Counted from the stretch's first letter, positions 23,698-34,522 are shown. The stretch is DNA of 64,000 nt from Manis javanica (GCF_040802235.1 NC_133158.1:26105001-26169000), one strand, 5' to 3'. Numbers and translations are program-made. The notes: generated by a model not told the origin, from the letters alone.

Positions 23698-24547
23698 TGA
23701 GACAGGAACCATGAGTGTACTCAGAGTAGGGTGAGGGCCTCTGGAAAAAGACCCCTACCAAAACTCTGTATTACACAATTAAGCAAAGTCAAAGTCACAT
23801 TAATTCTCTAAAATAAAATATCAAACTAGGAATATAAGCACTCTTCAGTGAGATTAGTTAAGAATAAAAAGCCAGGAGTAACTTGGCTTGAATATCCCCA
23901 GCAAAGAAAATACCTCAGCATAGCCCATGTCTTCATTGTATCAATTAAGTAAGGCTATTGTAAAATTTACTTTAACCTGCTAAAAAGCCCAGCTTATCTA
24001 CTTTAACTTTACTCATACACTGCTTTTCCTCCTCCAGTGCTAATCAAGTAATATATAACCTGGAAATTAATAAACCAAGCAAGCCCAGTCACAACATGGT
24101 AAGAAAGATTCCATCTTAGAGATAAGATTGCATTTTAAAATTCAAAAAGAAAAAAATAGGTTTCTTAACAGACAATAACTCAGCCCGCCTTGGGAGCAGG
24201 ACAGGCAGTCTTGATTGATATCCTCCCAAACCAAGAAGCTGCTATTCTGGGAAAGAATCCAAGCAGTAAATTTGTTATGTTAACTCTGCAAAATAATCCA
24301 GAAAACTGATAAGAAACGATAAACATTTAGAGACCATTTGGTGGGTCTGCATCCCTAGCCCTTTGTCTCTCAACTGCCTATAAATCCTCTAGACAACATA
24401 CTACCACGGGCTCCCTTTTCCCCTCCTGGTGTGAGCCAGGAGCTCTGTCCTCTCACTGTATCTCTCAATAAAAGCCTCTCTGACTCTCCTACCATGGGTG
24501 TTTGCTAAGTTCATTCTTTGACTCCGCGAGCAAGAACCCCGGCATCA
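23698..24547 (+). mobile_element. Solo LTR, class I (gammaretrovirus-like)
   Basis: The segment starts TGAGACAGG and ends GGCATCA, so it has TG...CA termini. It is flanked by the 4-bp direct repeat ATAC (23694-23697 and 24548-24551). A TATA box (TATAAAT, 24379-24385) precedes a polyadenylation signal (AATAAA, 24467-24472) by 88 bp, as in gammaretroviral U3-R arrangements. About 70 bp of U5-like sequence follows with 'ttcattctttgactccgc'. No primer-binding site or viral gene adjoins, so it is a recombined solo LTR. The start is the less certain end, because 4 bp can match by chance. Confidence 0.6.
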
Positions 24548-24551
24548 ATAC

Positions 24552-25035
24552 CTATAGTGGTGACTAGCTTCTGACAATGATGTCAGTGGTAGCTCAGAAC
24601 ATTAATACCCTGATAAACTCTGGACTGAGAAGTCAGGATCCTTCTTGTGAGAAGTCAAGCAGACTTCCCTCTTGGATTCTGAGGTCTCCTCTGGGACCCT
24701 GGCGTGCCAAGGTAAAGAGAGCACCCCAAGAGACAGATACCAGACTCCTTTCTAATTTTGATATGTAAGGTTGCGAGCTGGTCCTAATTCAATTTCACAA
24801 ATAAAGACATAAAATTGCTACTAACCCAGGGATCATGGGGCAGTTCATAGTAGTTAAATAAGCATAAGAAATTACATAAGAATTTTTATTAAATTACCAA
24901 GTATTTGCCACAGAAGGGTTGGTATGTAACTGAAAAACAGATAATCAGGAACTATGGTGTTGCTGGCCTGTTTGAAGTTCAGACCATTAGAACAGACACT
25001 CCTAAAGGGTTTTCTTTCTTCTGTTTTGCGCACTG
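24552..25035. other. Intergenic DNA, nothing recognised
   Basis: Short frames only and no nameable repeat. Confidence 0.35.
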
Positions 25036-25100
25036 ATATCCCTGTACTTAGGACAGTGCCTGGCACATATTACATTCTCCATAAATATTTGTTGAATGCA
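25036..25100 (+). repeat. L2 LINE 3' terminal fragment
   Basis: 'tgtacttaggacagtgcctggcacatattacattctccataaatatttgttgaatg' is the L2/MIR-type terminal signature. Only about 65 bp is recognisable. Confidence 0.6.
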
Positions 25101-25814
25101 GCTACAATTTCAAAAAATTGTGAGTTTGTTGTTTGTTTCAGCAGAGGCAAGAAGGTATCAGCAAGAGATACTAAATCTATGTTCTACATGGAAGCATCAG
25201 CATCCAGAATCCCTACCCCTTGTGACAATGGTGGGAACCTCTGATGGAGCTTAAAAATCAGTGGTTTCAATTTCTAACCTCTTCTCCTGAGGCCAACTGC
25301 AATCTAGTATTTTATGAAGGAGTAGTACCCCAAAGATTTGAAAAAAAAAATAAGTGTGTCCACATTATTCCAGGTTGGTAATTGAGCTCTGTGAGAGAGC
25401 CTTTCATTAAAGACTCCCTGGGTGACAGGCTCTGGGCAGACCTCAGCTAGACCCAGAACCCATCTCAAGAGGCCAGAGGGATTAAGGGTGAGGCCAGAGC
25501 CATCAGACTTGATCTCCTGTTGTCAGATATTTTTCTTGGGATCTTGCTTATTTTTCATTCTTCTGTTTGCTTTTCGGAGCCTCAAGAGACAGTTCCTTAA
25601 CCATTAATTCCCAGCTGTCTGTTTTTTCCCTTTTCTTTCTGAGTCAACCACAATGAAACCCTAAAAGCAAAACACCCAGAAAGAACTGGCCGGCCATTTA
25701 AAAATTCAGTAGATTTTAGTTGCTTAAGGACAATCCCATTAAATTAAAACAAAGAAACAAAAACCACCTCCTTTAATGATGGTTTACCTGAACATTTACT
25801 AGTAAGGCGAGTCA
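25101..25814. other. Intergenic DNA, nothing recognised
   Basis: No gene or nameable repeat. The 61-codon frame at 25422-25607 ends in a hydrophobic run but has no other support. Confidence 0.35.
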
Positions 25815-25965
25815 TGATATTAGTAGTTGTAATTTCTTGAGTACCAATTATGCACCAGCCAAGAACTTTATATATGTAAGTTAACTTTCACGTTGATAAC
25901 CACTGAGGTTAAGAGAGAAACTGAGGTTGAGAGAGATTGACTTGCTCAGTGGAATGGAGCAGGAT
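25815..25965 (-). repeat. MIR SINE, antisense
   Basis: 'cttgagtaccaattatgcaccagccaagaactttatatatgtaagttaac' is followed by 'gagagaaactgaggttgagagagattgacttgctcag', the reverse-complement MIR pattern. Confidence 0.65.
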
Positions 25966-26149
25966 CATAAATCCTGATATAAAGGTGCCTATAGTTTGTT
26001 CAGTGCAAAAAAGGCAAGTTTCACAAAAGCATGTTATACTTAATCTCATCAATAGTAAGTATGCATGAACACATATACATGCACTCACATAATACGTTTG
26101 TAAACACTTGAGAAAAACATGCAGAAAGCTGCCCAAAGTTTGGTAAAAT

Positions 26150-26320
26150 TACCTACGTTCTGTAAGCCTTGATTTTTACATCTGTAAAGCAGGAGTAGTG
26201 AGTCTCCATCACATAGAAAGGACTGAGGGTCAAATGAAACAATCTATGTACAGCATTTAGCACGGTGCCTGACACCAAAATGAGTCCTTGATCTGTTTTT
26301 TGCTATTATTATTATTACTA
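26150..26320 (+). repeat. MIR SINE, sense, 3' part
   Basis: 'ccttgatttttacatctgtaaagcaggagtagtgag', 'gggtcaaatgaaacaatctatgtacagcatttagcacggtgcctgacac', and a (TAT)n tail. Confidence 0.7.
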
Positions 26321-28097
26321 CAACTACTGCCATTACTAAGGAAAACTCACCGAACTGTTAACAGTGGTTACCTCTAGGGAGTGAAGCTAGAGAGACAGGC
26401 AGGGGCTGGTGATTCGTGTTTTCTGCTTCATACACATCTGGGTTGCTCAAAGTATTTACAACAATCACATACTGCTTCTATTACATATATTATGTAAATT
26501 ATTAAAAAAAAATACCTCTCACGTCAAAATTTATGCCCCCAAACATCTTTCTATTCTGCTACAAGCAACCAGGAAAATAATAATAATGCACTCTTCCAAA
26601 AAATGTGAAAGGTCTATTCAAGTGCTTCTGTCCCATAGCATATTTTTGGCCCCAGAGCAGTGAGGATCCTAGTGTTGTTAACAAAGTTTTCTTTGGATGC
26701 CCTGAATCAGTCTTCCCCCAGCACATCGGCAGAGCAGACCACCTGCCAAGACCTGGGCAACACCCGGGATATTTTGGACGGATGTGTGGATCCTGAAAGC
26801 TTCCAGGCCGCCTTTGAACTTGGCCTGGCAGCGGATGACAGCCTCCCGGCCTCCCTGATGATCCCATGGCGCGTTAGAACACTGGTCCTGCTTCCCACAG
26901 TCCTGGGGAGACTCTGCCCCACGCCCGGCCGCCTCCAGGCAACCTGGGAACCTGAGCTGGACAGAAGTTCACTGACCCGGCCGTTACTCCTTCATTCGTT
27001 GGGGAACATTGACAGACCCATTCCATACCAGGTGACAGAGCCTGAGCCAGACACAGGGGTGCCAAGTTCAGTAAGACAGTTGCTGCCTTCAGAGGGCCTC
27101 AGTGGAGTTAATAGTAACAGGGTGAAGGAACCACTTTGTTCTGCTTTTTTCTGAAGCCCCGGAATAAAAGATGTTACAGGTCAACGTGATGCGAGAGATG
27201 GCCAAGCAGGACTTGCAAAAGGGATGCTTTGAGATGCTGAAAGCTTCACTCCCAGTGAGAGTAGGAAAGGGACCCATGGGGATAAATTAACGAAAAAGAT
27301 AGTGTTTGGAGAGAGCTGTTGAATTGAGTCCTTCCTCCACCCTCAACCCCAGTGAGGGGTGTGTGGAGGCAGCTCCTTGTTGTCTTAAACCAAGGGACAG
27401 AGGCTTTTAAGGGACCCCTTAGGGAGTCTGGGGGATGCTGTGAACTCCTGCCTGTCACCTAAAACATGCAGCCCTGGGGTTGGCCAGGGGTTCCCACTGA
27501 GGAGCCAGAGGGTGTTACCACACTGGGGGCTGTCTCATCTCTATGGCTTATGGGGGCAAAGTACAGTGGTGAGTGTTTCCAGGGGACCAGATGTGGGTCA
27601 CCTGTGGAGAGAAGTGGGGTGGGGCCATCTTATATCTTGTCCTTGGAAGCCTCTTGGTGGAGTTAGGAGACCTCAGCATAAAAAAGTAGACCCCTGGATG
27701 CTCCAATCCTAAAGGAAAGAAGCCTTAAGCCACCTGCTAGAATTGAGGTGCATTCACCTGACCGCAGTGAAGTGCAGGTGAGAGTCCACTAGAGAACAAG
27801 TCAGCCTGAAACATCTGCCACGCCCAGAGGTGCCAGCATCTACCGTGGCTATGTTGGTTGAGTCAACACTTTCTGGTCCACACACCCCACTCCCTGCCTC
27901 CACTAGGTCTGGTGCTTCATGTGTAGGGAGAACATATGTCCCAGTCTGACCAGGACACTTCTGCTTTACACCTCAAGTCCTGGCATAATTATTAACAACA
28001 CTCCCTTCCCCTCTCAAAAGGGTCCCACTTTGGATGATAAATTACATTTTCATCCTTCTGATGGAAGAATAGGGATAGCCACTGAGGCAGGTGTTAC
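26321..28097. other. Intergenic DNA with a GC-rich open stretch at 26.66-27.15 kb
   Basis: A plus-strand frame of 164 codons (26660-27154) lies in DNA distinctly GC-richer than its flanks. Minus-strand frames of 63-102 codons cover the same bases. I recognise no domain, and the plus frame includes many Pro, Leu and Ser residues as expected from GC-rich non-coding DNA. The rest of the stretch shows no nameable repeat. Confidence 0.35.
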
Positions 28098-28556
28098 GGA
28101 TTCAGCTGTGTCTCCCAACAGTGGTATGTTGAAGATCTAATCTCCAGTGCCTGAGAATGTGACCTTATTGGGAAAGGAGGTATTTACAGAGGTAATCAAG
28201 TTAACATGAGGTCATTAGAGGGGCACTCTCATCCAATAATACATGACTGATGTCCTGATGACAAGAGAATGAAATTTGGACACAGAGACAGACACGCACC
28301 CAGGGAGAATGCCATGTGAAGATGAAGACAGAGATGGGGTGGTGCATCTATAAGCCCAGGAAAGCCAGTAATTGCCAGCATCCCACCAGAAGCTGGGGAG
28401 AGGCCGGAACGGATTCTCTTCCCAGCTCTCAGAAGGAATCAAACCTGCCCACATCTCCATCTCAGACTTGTAGCCTCCAGCCAGTGAGACAATACATTTG
28501 TGCTGTTTAAGCCACACAGATCACGGTCCTTTGTTACTGCAGCCCTAGGATGCAAA
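28098..28556 (+). mobile_element. Solo LTR, MaLR-like, second copy
   Basis: It opens 'gttacggattcagctgtgtctcccaac', passes 'gaatgtgaccttattggg', 'gaggtaatcaagttaacatgaggtcattagagg', 'aaatttggacacagagacagacacgc' and 'gtgagacaatacatttgtgctgtttaagccacac', and ends 'tttgttactgcagccctagg'. These are the same landmarks as at 9529-9905, but more complete. Confidence 0.7.
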
Positions 28557-29474
28557 CACACCAGGAAACAGGAGTAGCCAGAATGGTCCTCTGTCCCTTC
28601 CCAGATGTCCAGTCAGCAGCTGGCTCAAACTGGGTAGCAGGACGAATTTTCACCTGCAATAACTTTGTTGTTTTTTTCCATGTCTTAAGATTAAGCATAG
28701 TTGTGACTGAACCTAAAGTGTGTGCAGTGATTTAAAGTGACAGCAGGATGTTTTTGTAACACAGGTGGTGTGACTGGGACAGGTGAAGAATGGACATGTG
28801 GAGCAATGGCATCCCAAGGGGGCTCTGGGTGTTGCAATAAAAGGGTGCACTGTCTGCAGAGAAGGGAAACTCGGTAATCAACGGGTGACAGTTGATCTGC
28901 TTTTTATTACCTCTCTGCTGGCAATACTGAATGAAGTCAGTGATAAAACACTCCTCCTGCCTGGGGGTCATTCCCGCTGACCCACCTGTTGGAATGCTAT
29001 TGCCCTAGAGTGGATTTAAAGGCCAGGACAGTGGGAAATAGAAAACAAAGCAAAAAAAAATCTTGTCGAATCCAGTGGTTTTCAGCCAGAGGCAAGTTTG
29101 CAGTTTCCGCAGGGACACCTGGCAAGGTCTGTGGACATTTATTCGTTGTCACAGCTGCAGATGAGGGGCACTCCAAGTGAGTGGAGGCCTCAGCGGCAGC
29201 TAAAAATGCTGCACAGGACCACACAGTGCACAGGATGGTTGCCGACAGCTCAGAATCCTCTGGTCCCAGGGCCAGTAGTGCTGAGGCAGCCACGCAATGG
29301 GTACTAACTGTTCCTAATGTGCTGGTAGGGAGAACCCAGAGATGACTCCCAGGACGTGTTGTTGTAGAATGTGAACTCTTAGAAGGGGGAATTGTGTCGC
29401 TCATTCTCTGTGTAGCATGCCTGTCACAGGAACACACAAAAGGGAATTTCCACACTGGCTCTGGATGTGAAAGT
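28557..29474. other. Intergenic DNA, nothing recognised
   Basis: It has a 152-codon minus-strand frame (28997-29455) and several smaller ones with no recognisable domain, no CpG island and no splice support. Probably chance. Confidence 0.35.
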
Positions 29475-29665
29475 AAGGACCCTGGTATCTAGTGAGCACT
29501 TTCCCTGGGCCAGAACCCAGGGCTAAGAGATTTTTCTTACATTGTTGCATTGGGCTTTCAGTGACCACCCTGAAAAGTGGGTATTATTTCCATTTTTGGT
29601 TCAGAGAGGTGAAGTAATTTGCCAAAAGTCAGAAGTGAATGAGAATGCAAACCCACACGTGCTTG
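29475..29665 (-). repeat. MIR SINE, antisense
   Basis: 'tagtgagcactttccctgggcc', 'gtgggtattatttccatttttggttcagagaggtgaagtaatttgcc', and 'aatgagaatgcaaaccc' follow the MIR reverse-complement order. Confidence 0.75.
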
Positions 29666-29929
29666 GCTCCCAATGCAAGCTTCCCCCTTGAAACACTAAC
29701 ATTGACTGGGAATTAAATCCACCCCAAACGATGATGATCTGGATGAAGCAGAGGAGAAGCTGAGATGGAAGTAGACAGCTTCCTCCCGAGACGCTGAATC
29801 AGGACTTCCTACTGTCAACATGAGACCCCCTTTCTTCTTCCCTTTACTCTGGCACGGCCCGGAAAGAGAATGTCATCATCAGTACTTCACAGACCATTGC
29901 TAAGGGAGTAACCTCTGAGATTTAGAGCA

Positions 29930-30245
29930 AATTCTTATTTCACATCCACTTACATGCAGATTTTTTTCCCCCAATAAATATATTGGCAAGTTTTTTTGAG
30001 ATCTGTGACAATTTGAAAAAAAAAAGGTTTCTTTTCTCTACCTTACTTTATTATAAGGATACAGCTTATGATACTTATAGCATACAAAATATGTGTTAAT
30101 CAATTATTTATGTTAGCTGTCAACTGTTAGTCAACAGTGGGCTATTAGTAGTTAAGGTCTGGAGGAGTCCAGTTACAGGCAGATTTTCACCTGTGTGGGG
30201 GGTCAATTTCTGAAACACCCGAGGTGTTGAAGGACCTACTGTATT
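29930..30245. mobile_element. Tigger-like (TcMar) DNA transposon fragment
   Basis: 'ccacttacatgcagatttttttc', 'caataaatatattgg', 'cttactttattataaggatacag', 'catacaaaatatgtgttaatcaattatttatg', 'caacagtgggctattagtagttaag' and 'ttttcacctgtgtggggggtcaatttctg' are landmarks of a common mammalian Tigger-family non-autonomous element. No transposase remains. Confidence 0.65.
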
Positions 30246-30329
30246 TCCTTTCCCATGTAGGAATCCCTTCCCAAATATTTCAGTCAGATTGCTATGAAAT
30301 CATAAGGTTTTAGAGATAAGAAGCTCTTA

Positions 30330-30425
30330 AATTTTACTTTACCCAAACCCTTCACTTTATAGATCAGGAAAACTGAAACTCAGAGAGGGGAAATGACTTA
30401 CCCAAGATAACACTGCTATTCTGGC
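30330..30425 (-). repeat. MIR SINE fragment, antisense
   Basis: 'cactttatagatcaggaaaactgaaactcagagaggggaaatgacttacccaagataacac' is the MIR core in reverse complement. Confidence 0.65.
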
Positions 30426-31524
30426 TTTTTTAAAGCCACAATAAGAACTTTTTATGCAGGTTAAGGCTTTTCCTTCCTAACAGAGTGGTGTCTTGAATTC
30501 CTAGATGAGTGCTCTTCGCACCCACCCGGCACTGCTCTGAGTGTCTGTTTTCTATCTTTAGAATTCTCATATGATTGGTTTTTCTTATAATGGGGTTGAC
30601 TAGGTCAGTTTTAAAACAATGAGGAATGTTCCTTCAAAAGAGAACTCCATAACTGGTTTTAACTTCTCTTTTCCTGAGGCTGACGCTCTGCTTTTAAAAA
30701 ACAGCTGACATTATGCCCTTGCAGATTTTGGAGGGCCTGTTTATATGACTGGAGTGACATCAATGGCTAATGAATAACTCTGGCTCCTCGACTGACTTGG
30801 TCAAAATGCAGAAATGTCCCATGGAGAAGGTCCAGGTGCTGTGACTTTGGGATGCTATGAAGCTGATAATCAGGCCAGTGGGAACATATGGATTCTGTCA
30901 CACCCATTTTATTCTTAGGCCAAAACTATTATCCTATTACACAAATGTGAAGCTAACAAAATGTATGCCCGAGAGACAAGATTTCAGAGTCCCCATACTG
31001 ACTGACTCAGTTACCTAAAATGGCTTTGTTCATTTAAGTAGTAATGGTCCTTGACCTTCAAAAGGTTGCAGTTGAAAATCAGTTCCTCTGTTGTGCCTCA
31101 GTTTTCCCACAGCTTAAACTAGAATGGCCTTCAGGGATGTATTCAGCTGATTCCATACAATTTTACCTTTCTTATCCAGCAGCCATAAAGCAAACACATG
31201 GGTCACCTTTATCTCTTGTCCTTGTTCTCCCCATCCACATTCCCAGAACACTGGGATTCCTGACCTTTACACATGACTTGTGAATATATCCTAGCACATG
31301 ATTTCACAATCTCATTCTTTTAACTTAATTTCAGACAAAGTTCAGAGGAATGAATATAGCAATAGGACTGTACACTCCTGAGCTTGACTCCAGCAGATAA
31401 TGCCTCTTCAGTTAAAACATCAAACAAGGGCAGTATCTTTTTCCCTATTTTGCAGATGGAAAAACTGAGCCCCTAAACTGTTAACCAATTGGCCTGAGTT
31501 ACTATGAAACTTTGTTCCAGAAAT
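30426..31524. other. Intergenic DNA, nothing firmly recognised
   Basis: A MIR-like scrap ('ccctattttgcagatggaaaaactgagcc', near 31445) is the only repeat trace. No gene. Confidence 0.35.
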
Positions 31525-31705
31525 AATAAATAGTTAGTGAATGTTAATGCTGTACCAGGCACTATTTTAAGAGCTTCATGTGGATTCATTTATTTACTCC
31601 TCACAAGAATCCTTTGAGGCAGTTGACAATATTCTCTCTCTATAGCAAATGGAGACATAAAGAGGTTGAGCAACTTGCACATTTCATATATCAGGTGGGT
31701 AGAGG
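31525..31705 (-). repeat. MIR SINE, antisense
   Basis: 'gttaatgctgtaccaggcactattttaagagcttcatgtgg', 'ttactcctcacaagaatcctttgaggcagttgac', 'gagacataaagaggttgagcaacttgcac'. Confidence 0.75.
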
Positions 31706-32515
31706 AGCTGGTATGAGAATCAGTCATTTTAACTATGTAGGCTATATGCAGTAAACATATCATCTGACCTGTCCTTACTTTACTTAATCTAATTCTGTTT
31801 TATTTAATCTTCATTGTAATACTGTGAATTGGGTATTATTAGTGGTGTGCTAGTAAATGTCTAACAACCAGCTCTCTGGGGAAGGGGAATCCTGATTTGT
31901 AATGTTTTCCAATTTCCATATGGCCCACTATGGCCAATCTCAGTCTACCAATGTGACATGGATGAACACAGAGTTGGAAAGAAGTGTTCAGTAGCTCTGT
32001 TATATGGTATATCCATTATGTGGCTACAATAGATGTAAAAGTTACAACATGTTTCCATTTTTGCATGTGAGAGAAAACTCTAGGCCCCACATATGTGCAT
32101 AAGTGTTTATTAGATTAAAAAAGAGTAAACTGTTAAAATGGGTTACTTCAGAGATGGGCGATTGAGAATGCTAACAGATAAATAGCCTTTTTCTAATCAC
32201 ACCTCTGATTGGTTTGATTTTTTTATGACCATCATATTGTGCTTTTATAAAAAAATTATAGTTTTTTTAAAATGGGAAATTAGAATTGGGAGATTAGAAT
32301 GACTTACATTACATTAAATGATTTTAGAAGTGAAGAGAATTACAATAATTGTAATGATGGAGGAATGTTCATTTTCTCTTTGAAATCAGTTTGTGGTCTT
32401 GCCCACCAGAATGGAAGCTCTGTGATGGCTAACACCTAAGTGGTCCCAGCCACCATCATCACTTAAACTAATACAACAGCTTTCTAACCCATCTCACTGC
32501 TTCTGCCCTTTCCCT
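31706..32515. other. Intergenic DNA, nothing recognised
   Basis: AT-rich, with no gene and no nameable repeat. Confidence 0.35.
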
Positions 32516-32950
32516 CTTTATTAGTTTTATAGGGCTGCTGTAATACAGGACCATAAACAGAGTGGCTTAACAACACAGAAATACTGTTCTCATTGTTCTG
32601 GAGGCTAGAAGTCCAAGATCAAGGTGCTGGCAGGGCTATTTCCTTTTGAGGCTGTAAGAGAGAATCTGTTCTCTGTCTTTCCACTAGTTCCTGGTGGTTT
32701 GCAGGCCATTCCTTTGTGTTTCCTGGCTTGGAGCTCCAATGCTTCAGTGTCTATCTGTCGTCACAGATTACATTATATAAGGACACTGCCTCTTTTGGAT
32801 TAAGGGCCCACCCTATTTCATCCAGTATGACCACCTTCACTGATTACATCTGCAATGGCCCTATTTCCAAACAAGATCACATTCTGAAGTGCTGGGGGTT
32901 AGAACTCCAACATATCTTTTGGGGACGTAATTAGGGACACAGTTCATGTT
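32516..32950 (-). mobile_element. Solo LTR, MaLR-like, third copy, opposite orientation
   Basis: It starts 'tattagttttatagggctgctgtaatac', continues 'ggaggctagaagtccaagatcaaggtgctggcaggg', and ends 'ttccaaacaagatcacattctgaagtgctgggggttagaactccaacatatcttttggggac'. This is the reverse complement of the landmarks at 28098-28556, so the same LTR family lies on the other strand. Confidence 0.7.
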
Positions 32951-33450
32951 GCCACAATGCTTTCCTGCAGTCAGTTCCCCATGGAGCTGCCAGAGTGAAC
33001 TTTTAAAAATATAAATGGATTCCCTCTCCTAGTTCCCCATCACACCAAGAGTAAAATCTGGACTAGGGCCACTATGAACTATTTTCTCTGTTCCCTACCT
33101 CGTTTTCCATCCCCAACTCTTACCACTCTTGCCTGATCGGTCTGAGGTGGCCACACTATTTCTAGAGCATTCCGTGCTCCTTCTCCATTCAGGGTTTTGC
33201 TGCTCCTTCTATCTGCAGTGTGCTTTACCAGATGTGTGCCTTCACTTCCTTAAGTTTCCTCATCCAGTGCCGCCTCCTCTGAGAGATCTACACTGATAGC
33301 ACTAGAGCAGGTGCCACACCTGTGTCCTCTTGTTCAGTTTTCTTTATAATACTTGATACTACAAGGCATTATATCCTGTATTTATTTGTTTATTATATTG
33401 CATGTCTCCTCACTAGGATGTAAGCTCCATGAGGGCAGGGATTTTTTCCT
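32951..33450 (+). repeat. L2 LINE 3' portion
   Basis: 'gttccccatcacaccaagagtaaaatctgg', 'cttcacttccttaagtttcctcatccagtgccgcctcctctgagag', 'ctgtatttatttgtttattatattgcatgtctcctcactaggatgtaagctccatgagggcaggg'. This is a good match to the last 500 bp of L2, lacking only the terminal 'gtgcctggcaca' piece. Confidence 0.75.
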
Positions 33451-33469
33451 TAATTTGAAAGCCCTGCAG

Positions 33470-33925
33470 ATATTTTTATTTACTTTTTAATTAAATCAAA
33501 CTTTTGAACAGGTTTACATGGTTGAAAGTTAAAATGGTATAAAAAGATATCCAGAGAAGTCTCATTCCCATTCCTGCCCCAGCCACCCAGTTTCCCCTAC
33601 ATCCATAGGAAGCCATATTTATTAGTCTTCCCGTAGTTCTTTATGCAAATATAATACATATTTGTATATGTTTATCTGTATGTATTCTTTTCTCATCTTA
33701 TAACAAAAGTATCATTGTATACATAGCCTACCCTTTACATTTATATTCCTTGAAAATATTTCCTGGGCATTATTCCACATCAGTTTATAGAGAACTTCCT
33801 CATTCTCTCTCGCTCTTTTTTAACAGCTGCGCGGTATCCCCTTTTGAGAACACACTAGAGTTTATTTAATCAGTTTCCTACTGATAGACACTTGTGGCTT
33901 CTCATCTTTTGCTATTCCCAAAAAT
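33470..33925 (-). repeat. Old L1-like 3' UTR/ORF2 fragment, antisense
   Basis: 'acatggttgaaagttaaaatggtataaaaagatatcc', 'cattgtatacatagcc', 'tgggcattattccacatcagtttatagagaacttcctcattc', 'gcgcggtatcccc', 'cctactgatagacac'. The order matches the antisense of old L1 or HAL1 3' sequence. It ends about 110 bp before the CpG island begins. Confidence 0.55.
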
Positions 33926-34107
33926 GTCGGAAGGGACTTTTATTCCATGCTGAATCCCCCAGAGTTTTGAAGCCTTTCTGCACATAGTAGACTGTCAATA
34001 AACAATCGTAGAAAGAATGATGAATTAACAATACGAAAGGGTGGAGGAATGGACGCCCAAAGCCGGCCCGAGGGCAGCCCGCCGGTACAGGGTGCTGCAG
34101 GGAAGCC

Positions 34108-34122
34108 CCGCCAGGTGGCGCT
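34108..34122 (+). promoter_or_regulatory. Strong CTCF-type motif in the ARL8B promoter
   Basis: CCGCCAGGTGGCGCT fits the CTCF core at essentially every informative position, in the plus orientation, about 285 bp upstream of the ARL8B start codon. CTCF at CpG-island promoters is common. Occupancy is inferred. Confidence 0.6.
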
Positions 34123-34216
34123 GCAGGCAGCCGACGCGCCTGGCCGGGCGGGCCTCGCCGCTCTTGCCGTGGGCGCGGACGGCGGCGCGGATCGAGCGTG
34201 GGGGGGAGTAGGACAA

Positions 34217-34226
34217 GTCATATGAC
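34217..34226. promoter_or_regulatory. GTCATATGAC palindrome, CLEAR-like E-box variant
   Basis: This perfect 10-bp palindrome differs from the lysosomal CLEAR consensus GTCACGTGAC only in its two central bases. Both changes are the transitions expected from CpG deamination. It lies 168 bp upstream of the ATG of a lysosomal gene. It also contains an ATG (34222) and an in-frame stop for the ARL8B frame (TGA, 34223-34225). TFEB/MiT factors prefer CACGTG, so binding is uncertain. Confidence 0.35.
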
Positions 34227-34393
34227 CTGCTGGGCTTCCTGGCTCCGGCCGACGCCGCCCGCCCGTGTACGCCCGCGTAGTGCCGGGTCCCCGAGGAGCC
34301 GTTGGGGGGTCCGGGCCGAGGCCCACCTGCGCCGAAGTCGTCTCTCCTGCTGTCCGCCCCGCCGCCCGCCCGTCCTCCCCGCCGGCCGCCATC

Positions 34394-34516
34394 ATGCTGG
34401 CGCTCATCTCCCGTCTGCTAGACTGGTTCCGCTCGCTTTTCTGGAAGGAGGAGATGGAGCTGACGCTCGTGGGGCTGCAGTACTCGGGCAAGACTACCTT
34501 CGTCAATGTCATCGCG
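34394..34516 (+). CDS. ARL8B coding exon 1 (residues 1-41), partial gene
   Basis: The exon encodes the N-terminus of ADP-ribosylation factor-like protein 8B. This small GTPase sits on lysosomes and recruits effectors (for example PLEKHM2/SKIP-kinesin-1 and HOPS) for lysosome movement and fusion. Residues 2-16 form the amphipathic N-terminal helix. The Met-Leu start suits NatC N-acetylation, which Arl8 uses in place of myristoylation for membrane binding. Residues 27-34 (GLQYSGKT) are the P-loop. The start '[20 protein letters not shown]' identifies ARL8B; ARL8A begins differently. The start codon has A at -3. The frame stays open upstream to a TGA at 34223, but no in-frame upstream ATG exists. 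The exon ends exactly after codon 41 at a GTGAGT donor, so intron phase is 0. The remaining about 145 residues lie beyond this window. Confidence 0.96.
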
Positions 34517-34522
34517 GTGAGT
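34517..34522 (+). other. ARL8B intron 1 splice donor
   Basis: GCG|GTGAGT: a consensus-strength 5' splice site directly after the Ala41 codon, where the ARL8B reading must leave the exon because the downstream translation no longer resembles an Arf-like GTPase. Confidence 0.92.

Noticed and set aside
33940-34512. 190-codon minus-strand frame over the CpG island
   Set aside because: GC-rich promoter DNA gives long frames on both strands. The product is Ala/Pro/Arg-rich with no domain, and ARL8B exon 1 explains the opposite strand.
34394-34516. ARL8A instead of ARL8B
   Set aside because: The N-terminus [16 protein letters not shown] matches ARL8B. ARL8A differs in the first 15 residues, and the long first intron also fits ARL8B.
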